64,000 bases of DNA. Source: Cupriavidus laharis. GTDB lineage: Bacteria; Pseudomonadota; Gammaproteobacteria; Burkholderiales; Burkholderiaceae. Both the position numbers and the translations under genes were made by a program. Shown in pieces: positions 58,316 through 64,000 of the stretch. The stretch is taken from positions 1 through 64,000 of the forward strand of contig NZ_CAJZAI010000007.1 in assembly GCF_914271435.1 (NCBI RefSeq), written 5' to 3'. The notes under the pieces were generated by a model. It worked only from the letters and a program-made list of their open reading frames with translations, had not been told where the DNA came from and ran no database searches. Numbering within the stretch: the stretch's first letter is position 1; each line of letters starts with the position of its first letter.

Positions 58316-58406
58316 GGCGTGCTCGGCGTCGTGGCAAACCCTGCCATCGTAGTCCCTGTCCGGCCCGTGCGGATATCCGTGCCAATACCACTCACCGGAT
58401 TGCGCC

Positions 58407-58769
58407 ATGGTCGTCAAACGCAGTCTCCGGGCCGGCCGGGACGACCAGCTCGGCCCGCCCGTGCCCAAGCCGGATGCCACTGCCGGCCGCTGCCCGCTCT
58501 GCGGCAGGAAGCTTATCGAAGGCCCGAGCACCGACCTCCACCACCCCATCCCGCGCAGCCACGGCGGCCGCGACACCGTGCCGATGCACCGCGTCTGCCA
58601 CCAGAAGATCCACTCAGTCTTCACCGAAGCCGAGCTGGCAGGCGGCTTCCACGACTGGGAAGCGCTGCGGCGCCACCCCGCCATGGCCGACTTCATTCGC
58701 TGGATCGCCCGCAAGCCGCCTGAATACTATGACCGCAGCCGCCACACCACTGAACGCCGGGGCTGCTGA
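58407..58769 (+). CDS. HNH endonuclease-like protein
   Basis: A 120-residue HNH-fold protein. A zinc-type CPLC (GRCPLCGRKL) precedes the catalytic DLHHPIPRSHGGRDT and HRVCHQKIHSVF, so the Cys4-HH-N-H layout is complete. A basic N-terminus precedes it. The C-terminal part (DWEALRRHPAMADFIRWI) is found in small stand-alone HNH proteins of betaproteobacteria. It may act in DNA repair or be a selfish nuclease remnant. Just upstream of tRNA-Leu. Confidence 0.85.
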   Translation: MVVKRSLRAGRDDQLGPPVPKPDATAGRCPLCGRKLIEGPSTDLHHPIPRSHGGRDTVPMHRVCHQKIHSVFTEAELAGGFHDWEALRRHPAMADFIRWIARKPPEYYDRSRHTTERRGC

Positions 58770-58849
58770 GGGATCCGAAGGTTGTCGGGCGAGGGGATTT
58801 GCGGCATAATTCGCGGCTCAGCGCGGTGCCGGTTCCGGCGCCCACACCT

Positions 58850-58934
58850 GCCCGGGTGGTGAAACAGGTAGACGCAGGGGACTCAAAATCCCCCGCCGCA
58901 AGGCGTGTCGGTTCGAGTCCGACCCCGGGCACCA
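58850..58934 (+). tRNA. tRNA-Leu (anticodon CAA)
   Basis: An 85-base class II tRNA with encoded CCA. The acceptor stem is GCCCGGG (58850-58856) with CCCGGGC before ACCA. The anticodon loop CTCAAAA sits between GGGGA and TCCCC and gives CAA, reading UUG. A long variable arm (CGCCGCAAGGCG) and the TTCGAGT T-loop are present. Accessory-looking DNA begins directly after its 3' end, as at a tRNA integration site. Confidence 0.95.
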
Positions 58935-59225
58935 AATACATACCAACGTAGTCCCACGAAGGCCCCCCAGAGAATCAAGATCTGTGGGGTTCTCTATTCC
59001 CAGCATTGTTCGACATAGCCCCACTCCATCCGGGGGTACTTGGGGGCATTTCTGGGGGCACAAGCCATATGCCTCGACCGTCGCCATTCTGCGCGACATC
59101 ACCAGCGAACTTCCCAAGCTGACCACACGGGCAGCGACCATCACCGGATAGTTTGACGGCGCATTCGTGCTGCCGGATACCGTGATCGATGACCGATGCA
59201 ATCCAGAGTGCACGGAGCAAGCCGC
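58935..59225. other. Possible integration scar downstream of tRNA-Leu
   Basis: No gene seen. Just after the tRNA lies CCCCCAGAGAATC with GTGGGGTTCTCT (about 58966-58997), then repeated G-rich TGGGGGCA-type words (59040-59061). Such sequence often flanks tRNA-borne phage or island integrase genes, but no integrase is left in this window and no second copy of the tRNA 3' end was found. Confidence 0.35.
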
Positions 59226-59400
59226 TCAGCCCTCCTTCGGCTCCACCAGAATGTCCATCGGGGCACCGAGCGCCGCAGAGATTTTGCAGCACATCAACGG
59301 TTCCGTCTCGCTTGCGCTTCTCGATCTGGCTGAGATAGGGTTTGCTGAGCTCTGCCGCGCCTCCCACCTGGTGGCCATTGCACGGCGGCAGGCAGCACAT
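59226..59400 (-). pseudogene. Frameshifted XRE-type HTH regulator fragment
   Basis: In one frame (59400 to about 59290) the minus strand reads ELSKPYLSQIEKRKRDGTVDVL, the recognition-helix part of an XRE-type repressor. The expected continuation KISAALGAPMDILVEPKEG, with a proper stop at 59226, lies in another frame; the break is at the A run near 59281-59286. The N-terminal helices are also not recognisable. It looks like a decayed phage- or antitoxin-type repressor. A sequencing error in the A run could mimic part of this. Confidence 0.65.
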
Positions 59401-59481
59401 GTCGACTTCTGAGTGCTTTCTACGGTTGTGCCAGCCGACTGGAAATAGGCTGCGGCGCCCATATTTCAACAAACGGCGGGG

Positions 59482-59533
59482 TGCATAGTGCTACATAGTG
59501 ATGCATAGTGATAGTTAGTGATCCCTAGTGATA
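59482..59533. repeat. Five TAGTG boxes at exact 10-bp spacing
   Basis: TAGTG occurs at 59486, 59496, 59506, 59516 and 59526, one per helical turn, mostly as CATAGTGAT or similar. The array lies between the broken HTH gene (minus) and the Panacea gene (plus), about 100 bp before the latter. It is AT-rich compared with its surroundings. Best read as a cooperative operator or iteron-like array. Confidence 0.75.
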
Positions 59534-59629
59534 CACTCCGACCCTGATTTGGACCATCCGGGAACCGTAGGCGGCACGCTACAACGTCCCCCGGCAGGCT
59601 CGGCGGTATGGTTTTGCAACGGAGGTGTT

Positions 59630-60103
59630 ATGGCTTACCCGACGATGGCGGTCGCCAATGCCTTCATTCAGAAGGCAAAGGAAGGACGCCTTCCCGATCT
59701 GTCACCAATGAAGCTGCAAAAGCTTCTGTACTTCGCCCAGTCTTGGCACCTGAAGTGGAAAGACGGCGAGCCGCTGATTGATGACACATTCTCCCGATGG
59801 AAATTCGGGCCGGTCATCCCCTCGCTGTACCACGAGTTCAAGCACTACGGCGCATCCGCGATTGATCAATTCGGTACGTTCCTATCGCCCCAAGGGGGCG
59901 GGTATTCGCTTGTCCAGCCCACGGTGCCCGCCGATGACGCTTATACCTGGGCAGTCATCGATGAGGTAATCCGGGCCTACGGCGGCTACAGTGGCGCCCA
60001 GCTCTCCGGCATTACACATCGCCCCGAGTCCGCATGGACGATCACCGGCGGCCCGGATGGTGGCCCCATTTCCAATGAAGACCTGATGCGGCATATCGGC
60101 TGA
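59630..60103 (+). CDS. Panacea (DUF4065) domain protein, SocA/GepA-like
   Basis: A 157-residue protein almost wholly made of the Panacea/DUF4065 domain: LSPMKLQKLLYFAQSWHLKW (residues 24-43), then RWKFGPVIPSLYHEFKHYG and AYGGYSGAQLSGITHRPESAW. Related proteins serve as antitoxins (PanA), as the SocA proteolysis adaptor, or as phage-type GepA. A strong ribosome site GGAGGTG (59621-59627) fixes the start. It overlaps the next gene by one base (TGATG), giving a two-gene unit. Lower GC and non-core context suggest acquisition. Confidence 0.85.
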   Translation: MAYPTMAVANAFIQKAKEGRLPDLSPMKLQKLLYFAQSWHLKWKDGEPLIDDTFSRWKFGPVIPSLYHEFKHYGASAIDQFGTFLSPQGGGYSLVQPTVPADDAYTWAVIDEVIRAYGGYSGAQLSGITHRPESAWTITGGPDGGPISNEDLMRHIG

Positions 60104-60498
60104 TGGGTGGGAAGCCCAGCGTTCCATCCATCCCTGCTATTGTTCTTGGGCAGCCGGTAGCATCCACGGAAGACGCGCCGGCCCGCACGCTCAACGAACG
60201 CCAGGCCGATGAGCCTATCGTCCGCGAGTTTGTCCAGGATAGCCAGGCGAATCGCCTACTGCGAGCCGACTATGCCGACAAGGCTTATTGCCTGGCGCAA
60301 GCCTGCATCGCATTTTGGATCGTGGCCATTGCTACGGTCGCCGCGGTGAAGGGTTTTTTCGACAAGCAGATCCTGAGCGATACCGTTCTCGTAGCCGTGA
60401 CGACCGGGGCAACGATCAATGTTCTTGCCGCTTTCCTTGGCGTGATTCGAGGCCTGTTCCCGAGCAATCAGAAGGACGACAAGAAACCTGCCAAGTAG
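60103..60498 (+). CDS. Two-helix membrane protein paired with the Panacea gene
   Basis: A 131-residue protein of no family I recognise. The first 60 residues are polar (likely cytosolic). Two hydrophobic helices follow at about residues 63-84 (LAQACIAFWIVAIATVAAV) and 94-118 (TVLVAVTTGATINVLAAFLG), then a basic tail NQKDDKKPAK. The start is inside the upstream stop (TGATG), so its translation depends on the Panacea gene. Order and size fit a membrane-acting toxin or effector neutralised by a Panacea antitoxin. It might instead be an ordinary holin-like or regulatory membrane protein. Confidence 0.6.
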   Translation: MGGKPSVPSIPAIVLGQPVASTEDAPARTLNERQADEPIVREFVQDSQANRLLRADYADKAYCLAQACIAFWIVAIATVAAVKGFFDKQILSDTVLVAVTTGATINVLAAFLGVIRGLFPSNQKDDKKPAK

Positions 60499-60968
60499 GC
60501 GCACGGTGAGCGACACACGCCTGATATGGCTATCGCCAGCAACAGCAATGGGGGAGTGGTATCGGGTCCATGCTACTCGGGAAACGAGACGTGAGACGCT
60601 CTATCAAGGCGCAGAAACAGTACTGGCCGCCGCAGGCCCGAGGATACGGCGACATTTGCAGCCCCCCCCAAAAATCAGATTCCTCTCGTCGACACCCGAT
60701 GGCCGAAGCAAGACACTGACGCCGTCACCGAAAACATCGGTGATCGGGCGTGGAAACCCGAACGAGAGTGATGCCAATGGTTGCTACAAGCCATTGGCAT
60801 TCCGCTTCTGATTGTCATTGTTCAAAGGCAGGCCGGGCGGGGCAGCGCGAGCTGACCGGCTTTGGCTTACCTCTCGTCCGGGTTTCCACCCCCGCCGTCG
60901 GGCCTGCCACCTCCCTTCTCCAGGCATCTCGTGCAGGCCCTTCCATTTGAATAGATCGAGGGGTTCGA
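60499..60968. other. Gene-poor stretch with hairpins after the Panacea pair
   Basis: I see no convincing gene. A weak GTG frame (60506-60811) lacks a domain and crosses a run of eight C. Two hairpins occur: CACCGA/TCGGTG (60726-60742) and ATGCCAATGG (60771-60780) with CCATTGGCAT (60791-60800), a perfect 10-bp stem. They may end the Panacea transcript or be remains of a mobile element. Confidence 0.45.
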
Positions 60969-61199
60969 ATGACAATCGCAACACAGCCGCAAGCCATCCC
61001 AACACCAGGCATCGACAGCGCTGTCATCCTTCAAGGCTACGAGCAGCTGCAAAAAGTCAGCGCCGGCATGAATGGCGTATTGGCACTGCTTGAACAACAG
61101 AGCGAGACCTCCGAAGCCAGCTTCAGCGTCTACTGTCTGGTGGACTGCCTCAAGGGGCAGATGGAGCAAGCACTGGAACGTACTGTGTTCGTACACTGA
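60969..61199 (+). CDS. Small hypothetical protein (DUF1484-like)
   Basis: A 76-residue soluble protein with a helical pattern: LQGYEQLQKVSAGMNGVLAL, LEQQSETSEASFSVYCLVD, CLKGQMEQALERTV. It resembles the short DUF1484-type proteins common in Ralstonia and Cupriavidus, of unknown function. The start has GAGGGG a few bases upstream. A hairpin follows 14 bp after its stop. It may be part of the accessory segment. Confidence 0.55.
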   Translation: MTIATQPQAIPTPGIDSAVILQGYEQLQKVSAGMNGVLALLEQQSETSEASFSVYCLVDCLKGQMEQALERTVFVH

Positions 61200-61212
61200 C
61201 GGGCTGAACGCC

Positions 61213-61240
61213 AGCGGTATCGTGATGTGCGATACCGCCG
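61213..61240. terminator. Hairpin after the small hypothetical gene
   Basis: GCGGTATCG (61214-61222) and CGATACCGC (61230-61238) form a perfect 9-bp stem with a 7-base loop, 14 bp past the stop codon at 61199. No T run follows, so it may be a weak or Rho-assisted terminator. Confidence 0.55.
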
Positions 61241-61409
61241 CTCGCCAGGACTCAGCAGGCTGCGTTTGCCTCATACCGCTCGGCCAGTTCACTCGCTCTG
61301 AGGCCTTCCGCACAAACGTCATCAACCTTTACGATGAAGCGGCCCCTGATTGTTACTAAGCTCGAACATCCAGACCCCTTCCCGTAACTGTCCCCGGACA
61401 GGAGGAAAT

Positions 61410-62198
61410 ATGACGACGGCAGCCACATCCACACGCTCCGTGCTGGCGCAACGATTCAAGCAACGGCTGAAGCCCTTGATGCCGGCGTGGTTGCTGAAGT
61501 TTCACCGCGACCGTGTGATACGCAGGGAAGGCTCGCTGTATGAAGGCAAGTCACTGGGCGATGTGTTCACCCATGTGTATAAAACCGGCGCCTGGGGCGT
61601 GGCCGAAGATCAGTCGGGGTTCTACAGTGGCAGCAGTTCCCATGATCCGAAGATTGTCGAACCCTATGTGAAGGCCGTGACCGAGTACCTCAGCGCGATG
61701 CCGGAGCCGCCGTCCGTCGTCGACCTCGGCTGCGGCGACTTCAATGTCGGCAAACGCATTCGCGCCGTTTGCGGACGCTACATCGGCTGCGACGTCGTGG
61801 ACGCAGCGATCCAGTCGAACCGCACGAGATTCGCCGACCTCGACGTCGACTTCCGCTGCGTCGACATCACGGCCGATCCGCTGCCTCCGGGCGACATCGT
61901 GTTCCTGCGCCAGGTGCTCGATCATTTGGACAACGCGCGCATTGCTACCGTGCTGTCGAAGCTGGGGCCATACAAGGTGCTGATCCTGACCGAGTACCTG
62001 CCGCAGAGCGCGAACTTCACGCCCAATCTGGACAAGACGATCGGCTCGCACCTGCGCCTGTTCGGGGCGCAGCCGAGCGGGCTCGTGCTGACCGCGCCAC
62101 CATTCAACCTGAAAGTGCTGTCCGCGCGGATTCTTTGCGAAGTTCCGGACAGCGGCGGTGTCATCCGCACCATCGCCTACGAATTGCCGGGGCGCTGA
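61410..62198 (+). CDS. Class I SAM-dependent methyltransferase
   Basis: A 262-residue methyltransferase. Motif I is SVVDLGCGDFNVGKRI (near residues 106-121), then YIGCDVVDAAIQSNR and DIVFLRQVLDHLDNARI. The N-terminal 90 residues contain a basic, helical part (RFKQRLKPLMPAWLLKFHRDR). The strong site GGAGGAAAT before 61410 fixes the start. Target unknown; glycan- or lipid-linked methyltransferases of this size share the DLGCGDF motif. A hairpin (62209-62250) follows. Confidence 0.82.
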   Translation: MTTAATSTRSVLAQRFKQRLKPLMPAWLLKFHRDRVIRREGSLYEGKSLGDVFTHVYKTGAWGVAEDQSGFYSGSSSHDPKIVEPYVKAVTEYLSAMPEPPSVVDLGCGDFNVGKRIRAVCGRYIGCDVVDAAIQSNRTRFADLDVDFRCVDITADPLPPGDIVFLRQVLDHLDNARIATVLSKLGPYKVLILTEYLPQSANFTPNLDKTIGSHLRLFGAQPSGLVLTAPPFNLKVLSARILCEVPDSGGVIRTIAYELPGR

Positions 62199-62208
62199 GC
62201 GCCGGAAA

Positions 62209-62250
62209 ACGGGAGCCGTCACGTCAATGTGCACGGGACGGCTCTCCCGT
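62209..62250. terminator. Hairpin after the methyltransferase
   Basis: ACGGGAGCCGTC (62209-62220) pairs with GACGGCTCTCCCGT (62237-62250), with a two-base bulge and a 16-base loop, just 10 bp after the stop at 62198. There is only a short AT-rich tail, so termination is plausible but not certain. Confidence 0.6.
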
Positions 62251-62452
62251 ATTCTGCCCGCCGTATCACACGTACATTTCGCGTCACAGAAACGCTCGCG
62301 GGTTTCCCGGCAGCGTTATTCGACGCCCGACCTTCCCACCTGCCGGCCCCCTGGACGTTGCACGCGCATCCTTGTCGGACGGAATCCACTGGCGCATCCG
62401 CTTGCGGCTTTCCTATGCTATGCATTGGTCAATCCCGCCCCGGAGCCCAGCC

Positions 62453-63205
62453 ATGACGCGATACGCGCGATATGCCGTCCCTGCCATTGCCTGCATTGCC
62501 CTGCAGGCCGGTTGCGCCAACATGAACATGGACAGCATGACGCAAGCGGGCGGCAGCCTGTTCTCGGCCGCCACGCTGACCGATGCCAACGTCAAGACCC
62601 TGTCCGACCAGTCCTGCGCGGAAATGGACAAGAAGAACACCATTGCGGCAGCGGACAGCACCTATACCAAGCGGCTGGCCAACGTGATGAGCGGCCTGGG
62701 CAACACCGGCCTGCCGCTGGACGCCAAGGTGTACATGACCCAGGACGTGAACGCCTGGGCGATGGCCAACGGTTGCGTGCGTGTCTACAGCGGCCTGATG
62801 GACCTGATGTCCGACGATGAAGTCCGCGGCGTGGTGGGGCACGAGATCGGCCATGTCGCGCTGGGCCATACCAAGCACGCCATGCAGGTGGCGTACAGCA
62901 CGTCGGCCGCGCGCGGCCTGCTCGGCTCGCTGGGCAGCCCGACACTCACCGCACTGACATCGTCGCAGCTCGCCGACCTTGGCGAGCAATTCATCAATGC
63001 GCAGTTCTCGCAACGGCAGGAAAGTGCCGCGGACGACTATTCGTTCGACCTGCTGACCAGGAACGGCGCCAACCGCCAGGCGCTGGCCTCCGCATTCCGC
63101 AAGCTGGCGACACTCGATGGCGGCCAATCCAGCATGCTCAGCAGCCACCCCGGATCGCTGGAGCGCGCCAAGCACATCGAGGCACGGCTAGCCGGCGGCA
63201 AGTAG
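62453..63205 (+). CDS. M48 family metalloprotease lipoprotein (LoiP-like)
   Basis: A 250-residue lipoprotein with lipobox LQAGC (Cys21). The zinc motif is GHEIGHVALGH (His130, Glu131, His134) and the third ligand is the Glu in RQESAADDYSFDLL. It matches the LoiP/YggG group, outer-membrane zinc proteases that act on envelope proteins under stress. The end SSHPGSLERAKHIEARL is typical. The frame upstream (from 61769) is antisense or out-of-frame to the methyltransferase and was excluded. Confidence 0.9.
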   Translation: MTRYARYAVPAIACIALQAGCANMNMDSMTQAGGSLFSAATLTDANVKTLSDQSCAEMDKKNTIAAADSTYTKRLANVMSGLGNTGLPLDAKVYMTQDVNAWAMANGCVRVYSGLMDLMSDDEVRGVVGHEIGHVALGHTKHAMQVAYSTSAARGLLGSLGSPTLTALTSSQLADLGEQFINAQFSQRQESAADDYSFDLLTRNGANRQALASAFRKLATLDGGQSSMLSSHPGSLERAKHIEARLAGGK

Positions 63206-63466
63206 CGCGGCGCCCCCGATCGGGTGAACTGCGGCCAGGCCGCCACGCTGCGGCGCAGCAGCCATTGATCGCACATTGACCGCATTTAATTCACGGACAA
63301 AAGCTTTCAGTACGCCGGTTGCACCCCGACAGTGATAATCCATCACGCTGCATCCCCTGCGGATGCTGGTGCGTACTGGCCTGCACGGCCGCGCGTTTCG
63401 GGCGGCCGTGCGCGACGGCACGTATCCGCGCTATGCCGCACGATCCAAGGATATCGCTGCCGCGCC

Positions 63467-64000
63467 ATGGAATTGCTTTCAGGCCTGCTTGCCTCGCAAC
63501 CGGAGATTGCGCTCTTTCTTGCGCTCGCGATCGGCCATGCCATTGGCGCGATCCGGTTCGGGCCGTTCCAGCTCGGCGGCATCTGCGGCACGCTGATTGC
63601 CGCGCTCGTGATCGGGCAAAGCGGGTCGCGGCTCGATGATGATGTCAAGAACGTTGCCTTCGCCGTCTTCATCTTTGCGCTGGGCTTCACCGGCGGTCCG
63701 CAGTTCTTTGCCAATGTCGGGCGCGAATGGCGCATCGGGCTGCTGTCGGTCGTGGAAGTCTTTGTACTGCTGATCCTGCTGGCCATCGCAGTGCCGCTGC
63801 TCGGGCTGGACCAGGGCACGGCCGCCGGCCTGCTCGCCGGCGCCGCGACCGAGTCAGCCGTAATCGGCACCGCGTCCGAAGCGATTTCCCGGCTGGGCGT
63901 CTCGCCGGAGCAAGTGCGCGTGCTGCAGACCAATATCGTCACGGCGTACAGCGTGACCTACCTGTTCGGACTGGTCTCGATCGTCCTGTTCACGAGCCAG
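63467..64000 (+). CDS. AspT/YidE/YbjL-family transporter, 5' part
   Basis: The first 178 residues of a larger membrane protein, cut by the window end. It begins MELLSGLLASQPEIALFLAL and carries at least five hydrophobic helices. GHAIGAIRFGPFQLGGICGT, FAVFIFALGFTGGPQFFANV and GLLAGAATESAVIGTASEAI are typical of the aspartate:alanine exchanger (AspT) family, normally about 560 residues. The substrate cannot be inferred from this part. The upstream gap of 261 bp is otherwise empty. Confidence 0.85.
   Translation, partial: MELLSGLLASQPEIALFLALAIGHAIGAIRFGPFQLGGICGTLIAALVIGQSGSRLDDDVKNVAFAVFIFALGFTGGPQFFANVGREWRIGLLSVVEVFVLLILLAIAVPLLGLDQGTAAGLLAGAATESAVIGTASEAISRLGVSPEQVRVLQTNIVTAYSVTYLFGLVSIVLFTSQ

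Noticed and set aside
60506-60811. A 101-residue GTG frame after the Panacea pair
   Set aside because: No ribosome site, no domain, and it crosses a run of eight C; not supported as a gene.

Overview
The window comes from a high-GC betaproteobacterium, almost certainly Cupriavidus or a close Ralstonia relative. Supporting signs are the GC-rich coding bias, the DUF3460-scpA-panC order, the DUF2486-holC-pepA-lptFG block, cysH/DUF934/cysI, and the usual Burkholderiales intergenic repeats. Most of it is core or near-core chromosome. The only clearly accessory stretch is about 58.9-61.4 kb, just downstream of a tRNA-Leu gene.

Layout: 0-0.9 kb holds no gene but two intergenic repeat elements. 0.9-7.5 kb (minus) carries tamA, tamB and a small BamE-like protein. 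7.7-9.8 kb has DUF3460, scpA and panC, then a PepSY membrane protein and a GNAT acetyltransferase. 11.8-24.2 kb is a vitamin B12 locus: cobQ; cobU-cbiB-cobD-btuF (plus); and btuB-btuCD-cobO-cobT-cobS-cobC (minus) behind a cobalamin riboswitch. It covers uptake and late assembly; corrin-ring genes are absent apart from cobA and a cbiX-like gene elsewhere. 24.4-25.6 kb has zapB-like, zapA and 6S RNA preceded by a structured leader. 25.7-27.9 kb has EVE, TauE-type and SIMPL proteins. 27.9-33.7 kb is a malonate locus (matB, enoyl-CoA hydratase-like, Bug binding protein, malonyl-CoA decarboxylase, GntR regulator) with a palindromic operator. 34.4-45.7 kb has DUF898 and M48 proteins, lgt, a LysR gene divergent from ilvD over a perfect 19-bp inverted repeat, DUF2486, holC, pepA, lptF, lptG and cbiX. 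45.8-53.9 kb is assimilatory sulfate reduction (cobA, cysN, cysD, cysH, DUF934, cysI, TauE exporter) with a divergent CysB-type regulator. 54-58.8 kb has a methyltransferase, an amino-acid-type binding protein, a 3-hydroxyisobutyrate dehydrogenase-like enzyme, an alpha/beta hydrolase and an HNH protein. tRNA-Leu(CAA) follows at 58.85 kb.

The stretch after tRNA-Leu is the best place to look for something new. It has a G-rich integration-scar-like sequence, a frameshifted XRE-type HTH gene, five TAGTG boxes spaced exactly 10 bp apart, and a translationally coupled pair: a Panacea (DUF4065) protein and an unrecognised 131-residue two-helix membrane protein. I read the pair as a candidate Panacea-type toxin-antitoxin or defence module with its own operator array. 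The window ends with a second class I methyltransferase, a LoiP-like M48 lipoprotein and the start of an AspT/YidE-family transporter.
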